Source: Liolophura sinensis (taxonomy: Eukaryota > Mollusca > Polyplacophora > Chitonida > Chitonidae). From it: a stretch of 64,000 bases of DNA. The translations under genes and the position numbers were made by a program. Positions 45,801 through 60,800 of this stretch are shown here, one piece after another. Below the pieces are notes generated by a model, which did no database searches, was not told where the DNA came from, and saw nothing but the letters and a program-made list of their open reading frames with translations. Position 1 is the first letter of the stretch. Every line of letters begins with the position of its first letter. The DNA is taken from the NCBI RefSeq assembly GCF_032854445.1, contig NC_088302.1:24935788-24999787 (forward strand), read 5' to 3'.

Positions 45801-48800
45801 GTTTAGCTTGTCAATTTAACCCGACATTTCCATCACTCAGGGTACCAGAGATGGCACAGTATGCCTAGATTTCTTTGGTTTTGCCTGTTTAGTACGGTAG
45901 TGATATTAAATTTGGAGATTCTTTTATGATGCATCTTTATTATTTGACCTTTCCATGACTTCAGCAACTTTGGTACATGCATTAAAAAACAACAAAAGAA
46001 AACTTTGAATGTCATCATGGGATATATACAATACATAACAATCAGCCTCACTGTATCTAAATTAACTTTTTCAAAATAGAATTAAATGCATATTTAAATA
46101 TTTGAATTCTGAGGTGGGTTTTATGAACCATACAATGTATTTACAAGTACAAAACTGTGTGCACAGTGCATGCAGATATACCTTTGCCTTTCATGAAGTT
46201 TGATGATGATAAGGCTATATACTTACATGTTCATGTTACAATGTAGTTTACTCTTCAGTTTCATTTATGACAATGAATTTCCTCAATCTTTGCTTGCATT
46301 TTATTTGTACCATCTGTATTAAAACCTGGCAGTTAAATATTGGATCTAGTTAAATATTCTTCATCAACGTGGGAAACCTTAATGAAATAAATGTGGAAAT
46401 ATTTTCAAAACATACATATATACGTGTAGACATGACATGCATGCCTTTGGAGGAACATGTACTTAGATACAGGAAAGTCACATTGCATTGTGACCTTGAT
46501 AGTATGCATGTACCGGTACTTGTATAGTGGAATATGCTGTCAGATGATAATTTGGAATACATGGTGTGATTATCTCCAATTGGTATCATTATAGGGTTGG
46601 TACATGTGCCGGGTGCAGTGATTTATCTTGGGTGGTGGGAGGAGGGGGGGAACATTTTACCATCCCATAATAGATGTGATAACTTTCTATACTCGTGTCG
46701 ACAAGTTTGTTACATTCATCGTGTCCCTCTTTAACTCTCCATTGGGTGGAGCTTCCAAGCATTTCATCTTGAGATGAGGCAGAAAACATGTTATGTACAT
46801 GTACCTATATTCAGGCGGCACTGTAATTTCATCAACTATGCCTGATACATGTACACTGTGTTCATACTGCGCTTAGGGTAGACTTGAGGCTCCATTCATG
46901 GTGTCTTGGGTAACCAATATCAAAGGCTTTGTGTTCATTTTATTGAGAGGACAACGACATCAACTGAAAAGAAGGGCTTACCTTTATAGCTCACAGTGGC
47001 CCCTTGTCGCGGCCGACATCATCATGTACATATATACTCTGACATAGGTTGAAGGTTCACATTCATTGTCTGGCACCATCATACTGTAGATACACTTACA
47101 TAATTCTCAGCTACACATATCATAGTTCAAACTTGCAAATAAACAGAAACAGGTATTACTGAATTTAATATTTGAAGTAAATATCTGTAATTTCTTGGAA
47201 TTTTTTACCCTGTAATGCAATACTAAGGTGCTGAAAAATCATTTGAAATAATAATAGTTTATTTACTGGTGATGACACATATATACACGTTGTGTACTTT
47301 AGTTGGTTTTACTCAGTACTTACATGTAAGAATATTTCAGTCATCAAACAGCATAATGATGGTCAGGTTAAACTATTTTTTAGTGTACAGAGTTTATACA
47401 CCTGTGTGTACTGCATACATATAGACTTCTGCTACTTTGATGCATTTGGAATAGTCATTCATGGATATGCATATACAGTATATGCATGTAGGTAACCGCA
47501 TGTAGAGTTCTCATGCACTTACAGGTTGTGGATCCTTCAGGCTATTAAGTTTCTGCCACCATTTGACCATAAACCTGACTGCTCTCATACAGGGTTGTAC
47601 ACTTACACTGTCCATGTGTGAGATATTCCTTTGGTGCCAAAGACCAATCCAAATGCTGTCAACGTGTAACTAGAGGAATCTTAATTTTTGAAATGAATAT
47701 GTTAATAATTATGGTGTTGAAATTTTGAGCCAGTCAGAAGCAAGCCAAATTAGCTGTAACTGAAAATGTTTACATTTGGGTTTAAAACTGCTTGATTTCT
47801 GTTGGTACAATAGTACATAATTCTGTATGAATATGTATGTCTCCTGCATTTTCTTTGGGTCACCATTATTTTTTGCTGAGTCATTTATAGCTTCCATGGC
47901 ATTCCCGGTATGTGTACATGTAATCAAAGTTTCAGGAAGTGTCCAGGCTTTTCCTGATTGAAGGCTATGAAGACCACTAAAAACCCATGTGGCATGATGC
48001 TTATCAGTTCAGACCCAGAGTTCCTGTCAGTGTGGGTAACTCTGAGAGTGACATTTGATCATCAGACAAAATTTGAGCCCAAATTGGTTTTGACACATCC
48101 TGGTTGTTGATGGTGGTGTTGATGATGTTAAATGCTGGGATTGTGTGGTTGAAAAGAATCACCAAGTCCTCCTTATCAATTACATTTAGTTCCTTATGAC
48201 CATTCATGATTAGTGGATCGTTGAGACCTCTTTCTGAGAAACTCAGCTCTTCCAACACAATAAAGGGATCAATGTCATTTTTCTATGCCTTGTCTACACC
48301 TGTACAGTACATACTCTAAATACATACACATGTGCATAAATCCAGATTCTACCAGATTCCCCCATCTCTGGTGATTTTAGGGCCTAGCTGACAAGAGGTG
48401 TGGAGCATGTACAGTACACACAATACATGATGAGGTATGGGCAGCTTATAAATGGTCTTACAGTCTGTGTGGGGTTCATTGGAGATACTAATATTTATAT
48501 GATGCCAATGTAAACCTGTGTGACACAGATGGAAAATAGTACCAGTTTCTACACATACACATGTAAAATCTGTGTGACACAGATGGAAAATAGTACCAGT
48601 TTCTACACATACACATGTAAAATCTGTGTGACACAGATGGAAAATAGTACCAGTTTCTACACATACACATGTAAAATCTGTGTGACACAGATGGAAAATA
48701 GTACCAGTTTCTACAAATACACATGTAAAATCTGTGTGACACAGATGGAAAATAGTACCAGTTTCTACAAATACACATGTAAAATCTGTGTGACACAGAT

Positions 48801-51800
48801 GGAAAAGAGTACCAGTTTCTACACATACACATGTAAAATCTGTGTGACACTGATGGAAAAGAGTACCAGTTTCTACACATACACATGTAAAATCTGTGTT
48901 ACACAGATGGAAAAGAGTACCAGTTTCTACACACACATGTAAAATCTGTGTGACACAGATGGAAAATAGTACCAGTTTCTACACACACACATGTAAAATC
49001 TGTGTGACACAGGTGGAAAAGAGTACCAGTTTCTACACATACACATGTAAAATCTGTGTGACACAGGTGGAAAAGAGTACCAGTTTCTACACATACACAT
49101 GTAAAATCTGTGTGACACAGATGGAAAAGAGTACCAGCTTCTACACATACACATGTAAAATCTGTGTGACAAAGGTGGCAGAAAGTACCAGTTTCTACAC
49201 ATACACATGTATTTTTGGCCCCTTGTTCTGTCAGGTTTCCTCCCACCTGACCATAATGCTGGCCGATGTACATGCAGTACAGGAGAAATAGTCTTGAGTA
49301 CTGCGTAAAACACCAATAAAATAAATACAGACATGTACATCCATAAGACAAGCGCCATTTTGCCATAGACCTGTAGTTTAAGTGTACATGTACTTGGAGC
49401 ACTCTACAGAGTGGGATCATTTCCTCTGAATGTTCCTGCAGCAATACATGTATCTATTGGAAGTGAAATGTTCTTGTTGACTATCATGTCAAACTTCAGC
49501 AATCCAAAATATCTAACTTTTTGTGAATAGTTCGCTCTTAAAAACGAACCAATATACAGATACATTGTGCGTGGATGTTATTAAAGTCAATGGAAACATT
49601 TTGTGTATTTTAACACAGATGTGGAAGTACAACATGTACAATGTGACTGATTTCAATGACAAAGTCTAACTTTCGCCTATTTCACATTATTGACAATATA
49701 CATATGTGTAATGTCATAATAAATCTATGCATGATCTGAGCTTTAATATTTATTATTAGTTTTTATTATCCACCAAGTTTTTATTATCCACCAAGTTTGT
49801 AGCATTTTTCAAGTGACACATTTTCCTTGATTCTGATTGATTCATTTACCTTTTAGGGCAACTTGAATGACTTAAGGTTTTTTTTTTTGGTGAAGTTTGA
49901 TTAATTTCTTATCAGACATGGCATGAAGTATCATTTTAAGGACTTAACATGCTTCTTAAAGTGAATTTTTACATACAGTGTACCAAACTTTAGGTGAACT
50001 ACAGCATTGAAGTCAGGTGAGATACACATACATAAAATGTCACGTATTAACTTACATGTGCCTTTGGGATATACTCTCAGTAAGCCATTGTCAGCATTAT
50101 GGCAGAAAGGGAGTAATCCTCATCTAGGTTTTCAGTCTTTATTAGAGTGCTTCAGATGAGATCGTCTTTAAACGTTTGGTTTGAGTTACTAAGATGGCCT
50201 TACGGAAATGCTTTCATTGTGCTTTTATCCCTACAAGCTTGTATTTTGGGGGGGGGGGGAGGGGGGGGGGGGTCCAGTGAATAATTTCAAAGGCAAAATG
50301 TATAATATTTGTTACGAATAAATACCAACACTAAAGTTTTTCTGATAAGAAATTATTCAGTCTTTACAGAAACTCATGGCCCTTTAGTCATGGCGCTTTA
50401 TTGTCAGAGAGATGAACCAGTCAGAATCAGGCAAAATGTGTAAGTTTAAAAAAAGCTATAACTTCTGATGAGATGAGCATTGGTGTGTGCCCACATGATT
50501 CTGAAGAAGTATTCTCTAAGAACTACTGTGTACTAGTGATACACACTGTAGTGGCAGAAGTACCCGTCAACATAATTTGTGTACAAGCAGTACACACATT
50601 GTGTAATTCATGTAATACATCAGCAGTGAGGTGTGTGTATATACATGTATGTGTGTACTGCTGATACACACATCATTGTAGATATGCAAATCTGTACACA
50701 GTCTTTTTTGGAGAGTAATTTAACCATTGAAATATGTAAATTTTCACGCATGACATGTAACATGTACATGGTGATGCTGTTTGTCATTCACTGTTTCTGT
50801 ATGTGCATCTTGTACTTTTATAGACATTTTCAGATTGTCTACTCCTGTACAGTTAAAGACTATAGAATGCAATCAGGCTATATGTACTGTACATGTAAAA
50901 CTTTACACATTTACAGAATTTCTAAGGATTCATTGCGCAGTAGAAGTTGATCATTTGTGATAACGCAAAGAGACAAGAGTCAATAACAGTGCAACATCAA
51001 CTGTTAAAGTAGAATACGAAATTCTTATTTTTACCTCTAACATCACCTTTGGTCATACATGTACCAGTATTGCTCATGTATACCATAAATGACCATAAAT
51101 TTTTTGTCCATGACTAACTTGCCCATTTTTCCGGATTATGAGAGTTCTATTTATTTCAGAAAGGTGTTTTGAGGTTTGCTTGGAACATGGGATGATATTC
51201 TACTTGAAAACTTTAAATTTCAGTACCCAAAATAATATTTTGTGATATTTATTTGCCTCTAAAAATGCACTGTTGTGGACGAAATTGTAGGTCATTTAGG
51301 GTATTTGCAGTTTATATGCAGAAGAAATATGCTGTACAGGTGCTGAACTGTAAACTTTATACAATGTCTGTTATGCAAGTGCATGTAAATGTGGATGTAC
51401 TGTCAGGTTAGTGGTTGATAGTTTGTTAACAAAGAGAGACAATTCTTGATTGTCTGTTTACGCTTTCTGTGGAGACCTGGGAAGGGCATGGGACAAGGTG
51501 TTTGTGTGGTGCCAGTTCTGTTATTACAAAAGCAATCTGAAGGATGTTTTCACCACTCCTTTAACAAAACCTCTTATAAAGCCAACCTATGGGCTCTTCT
51601 TTTCACCACATCGACTGCTAACATGGGCCATGTGGGATCTGTAACTTCGCCAAAACTCCAGACATCTCTCGTACTAAATACACACCTATATATACATGTA
51701 CATATGAGTGCGGATATGCGCACCTTTGCACCATAAAAAGTGGGGCCACCACGATGATGTTACTGTACTGTTCCTACATGTATGATGAACTTCTACGTGG

Positions 51801-54800
51801 AGGAAGATGCAAGTGCATTTTCTTGCACACTCATGGCCTTGATTACATGCATCTTTCTGAAAATGGTTAACTGGTAAAGGCTTTTTGTGTCCAAAATTCA
51901 AGGCTAAATAGACACCCAAAATAAGCCACCAATAGGCCATTAGTTATGGAATAAAGTGACTGTGACAGCAAAATCATTTATTCCATTTTCGACATGGCTT
52001 TGTCGTGTTTGTGAATGAGAATGACTTCAGTTAATATGTACTTCGTTATTTCTTATCAGACACCCTCCCATTGGCTAATTGTTAGCTACTTCTCTGTATA
52101 CTGTACATGTACAATACCAGATTGCTAGTACCATATGAACCATATATTATAATGCATACCACAACATGTTAGTAAATCGTTCATCACAGTGGCACATGTA
52201 CATGACTGTCTTGATGTTGATCGGATTATTGTATGCTCGTGTATGGATCACATTTATTATGCTCCTTATCTAAGCATGTATCAGTATACATTGTGGATGA
52301 AGGATGTTCTTTGCATGGTGCAAAGTAATTAACTTAACTTTTACATCTGACTGGACATGTACATGAAACCTTCTTTGCAAAATTATCCCATGCACTTAGC
52401 ATCAATTTGTAAATAATTGTATAGAAGATCAGATTTGTGTTGTGTATGTCATGTTACAAAGTTGTTTCCCTGACATTCTTAAATTTGGGAACTAACATGG
52501 AAATTGTTGTCTCTGTCCATGTGTAATGACATGCAATTATTCAATTAATGTAATTTCTGTTTGGACATGTAATTATGCTACAGTACAGTGACACGATGCA
52601 ATTTAATACAGGGTTTAGCTCAGTGTTTACTTAATGTGCACTTACATTTATATAAAAAGGCTGTAGTGCCATAACTGTGTTACACGGACACATACTTGTA
52701 TGTATATACACTACAAAATTGTAGTGCCATTTGGTCAGTAACTGTGGTACATGTACATGTACGTGTATGTGTAAAAGGCTGTAGTGCCATAACCATGTTG
52801 CATGCACAGGTACATGTATGTATATACACTAAGAGATTGTAGTGCCATTTGGTCAATAACTCAGATACATGTGCATGTGCGTGTATGTGTAAAAGACTGT
52901 AGTGCCATAACTGTGTTGCATGCACACGTACATGTATGTATATATATATACACTACAAAATTGTAGTGCCATTTGGTCATGTATGACGCGTTGAAGGCTG
53001 CAGTACCATGTCTTCAGTATCTATGTTACATGTACATGTGTATTGATTTGTAGGTATACATGTGTGTGTAAGGTCACTAGTGCCATATGAGTTGATCTCT
53101 CCAGCATGTAAAAGATGTCAATAGTGCATGAAATGAAATGCTTATCTCTGATGTTTTGAAACATTTCTGTTACTGTTACCCATATTTTAACTATTAGAGC
53201 ATGTAGAATAAGAACCAGAGATCCAAGAATATAGTTTATTCATCAACCCAGCTTTGGCAAGTACATGATGAAGATTGTCACTTACGATGTACAGATATTT
53301 ACCAAGAGAGGGAGCTCGATGAAGATGCATCCCATATACATGTATACTGAAGTTGTACTGGTGGTTTGCAAGTGATCTGTTACAAACTTTATTACACCGT
53401 GTCAGACATGCATACACGTACATTTGTGTACTGTGTGTGTTCAGTATGTAATTTGTTTTGTCTGTTATTGAGTTTTGTGCCTGATTTTTCACTGGATGAT
53501 ACATGTATCTGCCCAGGACAATGTTGAGCATTATACAGGGTGCGCACAGTTCTTGAAACTCCTTGAAAATGCTTGAAGAAACCAATTTCGTTTTAAAGTA
53601 CTTGAAAGTCCTTAAAAAAGACAAATACTTTTGGAAACCCCTTGTGAGTCTTAGTTTGCCCTGAACTCAAATATTGTCTGCTGACTGCCGAGTCTGTACA
53701 TTGGGAGCTCGCTGATAATTCTCCCGTTATCAGGGCTTCCGCTGGAACTCGCCATTGTCGCAAATTTTTTAGAACAGTTTTTTGAAATGGTGATAAAATA
53801 TTAAATAATGCTTGAAATCATTTTTGTGAAATAACGCATGAGAATTATGGCATTTGGGGGATGCCTTTCATCGCCAATTGTAAAAAAAAAAAAAAAAAAA
53901 ATTACTGGTATCAAGGGAAATAAATCAAGGTAGAGTCACACCTGTAAATAAAGTTACCTCCCATGAAAAATTTAAACTTTTCCACTTAATAAACTATTTT
54001 TTTTGGGATCCGAAGTACATGTAAATTAAATGTTTTAGAATATGTGCCGTTACATAATTGTGTATGCCATCTGGTTTTATCCTGTCAGACTGTGTTTCTC
54101 CAATGTACTGATCATAATGTTGCATTTAAACATCCTGAATGTACAAATTAATTTTTAACAAACTTTTCTGATAGAGGAAATTACATTTTACTTGGATTTT
54201 ACAGATAGGTTGAAAAAAGGATTGATTTTTTTTTTTTTTCAAAAAACAAAAACATGCTACCAAACATTGGTCCATTATTTTGAGGGCAATTGTTCTAAAT
54301 GTAACGTTTGATAAACTCCAGATATTGCTGGAAGAGACCAAACTGATTCTAGCAGCTACACCAAGGCAGATAAAAACGAATTACAGAAGGAGACCTACAA
54401 GAGTCATGGCCGCTAAGGAAGTATGGCTAAAGAAAAATAGTATTTACTACAAAATCTGATGAATGGCTAAAAAAAATACTGACCTTGAGGAAGCCTTGCA
54501 TAATGATAATATGGCGTTCATCTTTTTTTTTTACTGAGCCAAGGCTGTGTCAAAGAATGTGTCGCATTACAGAGGTGAAGGGCAGATATTTCTTGCAAAA
54601 GCAAGTGTACTGTTCAATATACATGCATGCAAATTAATGGATCTATAATTCAGACTTAAAATATACTCTATAATTTGCACCATAGTATGTTTAAACTAGC
54701 CTTGAAAATGGCAAAAAACTCCTGGAAAACTCCTTGAATTGCGATTTTCATATACCTGTACGAACCCTGTTACAGTAACTTCACAACCACTGTGTGGTTC

Positions 54801-57800
54801 ACACCATGCAGTGAATCCAAGGTTCAGCACTCCCCCCAGTGAATCATAAATGGTGTATGCAGCTCATAACTTTATATGAGACTTTACTTAAACAGTTAAA
54901 AGATTGATGAAATGGCCAGCTTGAGTAGCTACAACACATGTGTACTAGCTGTCTGTAAAATCATTCAGGTGAGTGTGCTTAGAGTACAGTGGCATGCAGG
55001 CAAGCGTGGCATACCTTGGGAGCTCCTAATCTAATTATAGAAGACTTTGATTCTATTTGGAGAGTGGGAAAGGCTTTAGGAACACTCAATTAGTGTTGTG
55101 GCATACGGGCTTTGCTTGGTGTTTAGAAGTCAGTTCTGTTGAGTCAACTTTGCCTGAGACTGAATGGTAAACTGCCACATACTGTACATACTACAGTTCT
55201 TATAGTCACCTGTATTGCACATTGTATAATACTGTACTGTGATTGTGTGTACATTCCAGTGAAACTGTGGCTTTGTTATTCTTAACACTCTGAACAGTTG
55301 TGTAGGATTTCATTGATGAACTTTGAGATTCTGAAAATTAATTCATTTTGAGATGAAAATTAATAAAGAGATACGGTCATGTGCATGTGCTCGGTTGTGT
55401 TGGAGCGAAATTAAAAGTGGGTGGTGCCCAACTATCAAAGTCTGGACCCCCCCCCAAACCCCCCCCTTCCACCCCCATCCCACCTCCATGCTTTCATGGA
55501 AAAAAAAAAAAGGTTAAATGATAGAAATCCAGACCTAGGCCCAGTATCACAACGCAAAATGCTCTAACTTACCGTTTCCCAGTAGGATATTCTGCTTTCT
55601 GCACCTGTCTTAGATCAACAGAACACTGAATGGCCAGAATTTGTATAATACTGTCATGGACAAAATTTCAGGTCAAATACTCCTACAGGTAGTCAGTGCA
55701 TTTACATGTAATTTGTTTGATTTGTTGTTACACGTATGTATGACATGATGCTGTTACATCATTACATTTGTACATGTATTTGGTTCATTTGACAGTAGTG
55801 CCAATCCTTATACAGTTTGAGACAAAACCAGTGCCTCTGTGCATGTATCTTATCATGTACATGTACATGCGTGTTGCTTTCCAGCATAGTGCCATACCAA
55901 GGAGTGCCTTCGGAAATGAACATCTCCCCCAAGCACACAATGTAGTGACATGAGGCCAATTAGTACTTTGCCGATCCCATTATTCACGTAGTTACAACAC
56001 TGCTTAATGTGAAGCAAGGAAGTACACAGAGTGCCAAGTGTTTGTGAAGGGGAATGATGTAACTACTCAGCCACACGGGCAGTTTGGTTTAAACGATGGC
56101 CAGAGCCTGTTGATATGCAGTATTGTCATGATGGGAAATTCATGCCAGGTCAAATGAAGATTGCTGATATTGAAATGATTTCACATTTTATTTAAATCTG
56201 ATTACGTGCACCGCTATTACCATTGCGTAAAATTTATTGTAGCAGCATGTCAAACATCATACATTTACGTGGTAACAATATTTGTCATTTGTGTTAAATT
56301 GTTTTAAAGCCACCCATGTGCCCCTATTCAGATAAATGCACTAAATACCGGTAGTATTTTTTTCCCCATTAGGGAACAAGACAGAGTCCTCCAGAATTAC
56401 CCCCCACTTTTGTACATGTAGTCATATACTCAAGCTAAAGATTGTTAGTCACAAAAAAAAAAAAGGTAAAACGGTGGCCAGTTCAGATGTGTTATAGCTA
56501 CCTCTGTCATGTCAGCCGTTTATCTGGAACCAAAATTTTGTTGCAGATCAAGAGACTATCAATTATTTATAATCATGTAATGATCTTTATGTTGATGTTT
56601 AAGAAATTTTTGTTTACCTGTATAACAGATCATTGGAAGAGGTACCTGTAGAACGATGTTACACCTTAGTGAGTTGAAATATAGATTATTTAATATATAT
56701 ACAGTGACATTGATTTGCAATGTTCATGTGAGTTTATATACAGTACTATGAGGGCGATGAGAAGGGTGACAGTTTACAGCTAGAGGGGTCTAACTCTGTA
56801 CGTGGCTATGTATACATACATGTGACTTTTTGAACAGGATAAAAGCTAGAAACTGTCCCCTAGGTAAATAAGGGTGCAGGGGGATCTTGATTCATTACCA
56901 CATGCTTTTAGTCACATTTCCTCCCCAATCCTGAGGTCTGCCCACCACAACAATGTGCGAGTGGACAGGCGAGCTGTACATGTATGTAGGTTACTTCCGG
57001 ACAATTCCCCCTGTAGGCTAACTTGTCTTAAATCCTTACCTACCAATGTTATCTGAGGGATTAACATACATGTACACAAGCATGTAAGGTGCTGTATATA
57101 ATTATACACCCCAGTATATATCCAGTGTATGGATGTTCAGAGGAAAGTCAAGTTGAAACGGATAGAAAAAAAATTAGCGTCTAAAATCCATACTGATACA
57201 ACTTATATGTATATATGATTATGATTATGATCTACCTGCAGATGTAATTTATTTATAATACCTTAAATGGAAAATCTTGTATGGTTGACAGCCATAAATT
57301 AAAAAGTGCTTTTAAAGGGTAACCCTATGTACAGGTACCAACTAAATATTCATGCTAAAAAAGTTTTTTTTTTCTTCCATAAAATGCAAGTAACTTTTTA
57401 TTTTCTTTTTGAATTTTTCCTGTAAAACTTGGGATAAAATAAAACAGTTGACAAAATCAGGTCTTAGGGAGAAATTTGTTAATAAATAATCTACAGGATG
57501 AATTTCACATGTAATAAATGCTCATAGTGGCCAGTTTTCAGAAACAGAAATAAGGGGATGTTAATTCCTAGCTACCAAAAACTGACAAATTGAGCGAGTT
57601 ACCCAAAACAAACAACATACATGTACAGTCAAATGATCCATGTCTATTAAGAAAAAAAAAAGATCCTCATGAATTTTTATGTACTGGAGTGATTTAAACT
57701 TTTTTTTTTTTTTAAGATGTATGTACTTGATACTGTACATGTCTGTCCATTACACACAGGAACATGTAATAATAGAATCTTATTACAATGTACAACAATT

Positions 57801-60800
57801 TGGACATGTTACAGTTTTGTGTGTCACATTTACATACAGGTACATGAGCTCAGAAGCACACCCAGAATTGATGTGCATGACCTAATTACACATTGACCCA
57901 GTTCTACATGTGCCATTAAACCACAATCGAGGCCAGTTCATCACTCATTGCTTAAGGAATGTTAGTGTATAGCAAAAATAATTTTTTTTTTATTCTTGAT
58001 TTTTTGGTAAAATTTATCTTTCATGTTGACGTGTTCATAAGATGATGTATTTTTCTTATTATTTTATAGGTATAAGTAAATGTATATTATTTGACTGGAT
58101 AACTTTGGAGGCGATGGGGTTGGGGGGAGGAATGTTCAGGCTGTACCAGGCTTTCTCAACTGATTTTACAGAGTGAAAATTTTAGTGTTACATGTATTTA
58201 ATCGGATATGGTTTTATTACAAATGGTGGGGTTTTGTAGCTGTACATTTCATGCCCTCTGACTCTCCTGTTTTGTGTTAAATCAGCAGGTGAGATCAAAG
58301 CTCCAAGATTCTGCGAAGACCTGCGGGCAGAGGAGAGTAATCAGACCGCACAGGTGCTACCTGATGGATCCCTGCTTATTAATGAAGGGGACAATCTTAC
58401 CCTGACCTGCTGTGGGGACTATCCTATAGAGTGGACGGCTGATATCGTACCTGAGGTATAGTGCATAGTATTAAAAATTGATCTGCAATGCGTTCAATTT
58501 TTTACAAAAATTGTTATCAAGCTTCCTCTGTTATTGTTTATTTAGATTGTGGAAAATAATTCACCATGTACATGTACTTTTAATTTCAAATGTTTATTCC
58601 CAACATTCATTTTTACAGCAGTGTAACAGTTTTTATGTGATCATTGGCAATCAGATGAATGAACCAGGGTTACTTTGACATCACAAATTACGTTCTAAAC
58701 TCCAGCTGGTATAAACCTTTGTGTTCTCAGCAAAATCAGGTTAATTAATGAAAATTAACAACCAGCTTCTGTGTACATTTCGACCAAAAAAAAAAAAAGG
58801 CAGCCGTTTGAAATTCAAAAATAATGTGGCTTTATACCAGCAGAACAAGGCTGAGTCGTTAAGGTGAATATACAAGTACATGCCTTTGTAAAACAAGATG
58901 GGAGTTTAATTCCATTCTCGGACAGGGAAGTTTTGAGATTCTCCTAACTGTTGCCACTGTTCTTAAGGTCTTGGCAGTAACAAGCTGGCAACATTGCTTT
59001 CTTTAGTGGAGTGAGTACATGTAGCTTAATTGTAAGAAGTTTGGTGCAGGCCAGTTGCCGTCCATGAATACATGACCTACATGTTTATGTATGTACCTGT
59101 GGGTTAAGCAAGGGAAAGTTTGCCAGCAACACACCAAAAACTAGAGGTTTGCACTAAACACTGGTTTCCTGCACCAGTAAAAACTGCACCATAACTAAAA
59201 ACATATAGTCCTGTTTGTTGGGTAAAAGCACTGACTTCTTCATTTTTTTGAGATGCTACATTTGTACATATATATAATTGGCATGGCAACCTGCCAGTCC
59301 GTTATGATAGGGTTTTGTAAGGAAAGATAAAGAGCTGACATAAAGTGCTGCAATTAGTTGTTTGCTACCTCAAATTTTTATTTTTACCAACTTTCAAACA
59401 AGGAGTTATGGTCTTAAACCGTCAGTTTAATAAAATAGAAAAACACAACGCATTGTTAAACTATATGTAACTAAGTCTCAGTCATCTTAATTCTCTACTT
59501 TTTTTTGATGAAGTTTGGATGCCTGTTATAAAATCAAGAATAGCTTGTGCTTGACCCGGATAATAAAATTATACACACTGTACATTTACATCTCTCACAT
59601 TGACGCACAAGAATGTGTACATAATTAAATATTGTCAAGAAAGCTTCTCACGTGAACTCACAAGGTTCTACTGCTTTCACAGCACTTGATGCTTTAATGT
59701 GCATATCCTCTGGTACTGCAGATGCATGTGTTTAACCTTAAACATGTACAAAGTCAGTTGGATGGGATCTGAGCCATATTGCAGTACTGTGTCAGTGCTG
59801 GCAATCCAAACACATGTGGGAATATGAACAGGCTCCACCCTCATTAAACAATTAGGAGGATTTCCCATGACTGTCTGATCCTTTATATTGGCAGCGTTTA
59901 CGGAGCACATACACACAGTCCTGAACGCATGTACATGTATATCCTATTAAGCTTATTGCCTAACAACGCGTATATGTATGCACCACACAATCTACGCCGT
60001 ACGCAGCTGACAGCTTTTAATTGGTTTTAAGCACATCCCTAGATTCCATGTTGCAAATTCCAGACTAATTACCATCATTATTTTTATTTCGTGCTTAATA
60101 TACCGGGGCGAACAGAAACTTGAGCACCCTGTCATTAAAAATGTGTACGCCAGGCCAAACCTGACTGACTCTATAACACATAGCTTAAAGTTCAAAGTTT
60201 TTGCTGGAATTTTCCCCCATGTTAATTTCTTTAAAATCTTGATCTCTTTCATCAGTCAGAATCAAAAAAGAAAAATATTCCATACCAACTGACCCTACAA
60301 ACAGATTATTTGTTTAAGGATAGTCTCATACGGTGTTTCTACTTAAACCCATGAAACCATGATACCCATTGTAATGTTGTAGCCAGCCTATGTTTGGTCA
60401 GCTAAATAAACCATACAAATTTGGACAGTGTATAATTTGCTCTATAATTGCCAGGGGTAATTTATTTATCCCCCCTTGAGTTTGGAATGTCAGTGTGCAA
60501 AAATGAATCTAGCTGTGAATGGCATCATCATAAAAACTGTTACATTGTTTTAAACTTGATGGTGATGACTAAGACTCCACGAAGTTCTAAAAAACAAAGA
60601 GATAAGCAATGTATATTAAATTTCTGTACAAGATTCTCAGTTGTAAAGATTGTATTAAAAAAGACTTCAAAGAAAACTTTCACAATCGTACACAATATCA
60701 GGAGAAGTCTGACACCATTTTTATGAAAATTGAAAGCATTGTACTCAGTTTCTTATAAAACAAATTGAACAAATTAGTCACTGTTGTACACACATGTATA

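Larger units (their letters stand above)
42878..58288 (+). other. Receptor intron 1 (about 15.4 kb)
   Basis: No coding exon recognised on either strand. Contents: SINE copies (44060, 44432, 45225, 47295, 49225), a 54-bp minisatellite, G-rich and C-rich tracts, a ~120-bp array, a ~1.2-kb TIR element, and very frequent ACATGT/TACATGTA motifs. Stretches not itemised are AT-rich and show nothing I can name. Confidence 0.6.

Noticed and set aside
48515-49215. CRISPR-like regular repeats
   Set aside because: The repeats are directly adjacent without unique spacers, and the genome is a eukaryote's. The same holds for the arrays at 23600 and 52655.
48349-49444. ORFs up to 195 codons in the 54-bp array
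   Set aside because: Same reason; the peptide repeats (ICVTQMENSTSFYTYTCK type) are open on both strands only because of the unit length.
53187-53624. 145-codon ORF on the - strand
   Set aside because: It runs partly across the left end of the TIR element, has no recognisable domain and no splice context; probably a chance ORF.
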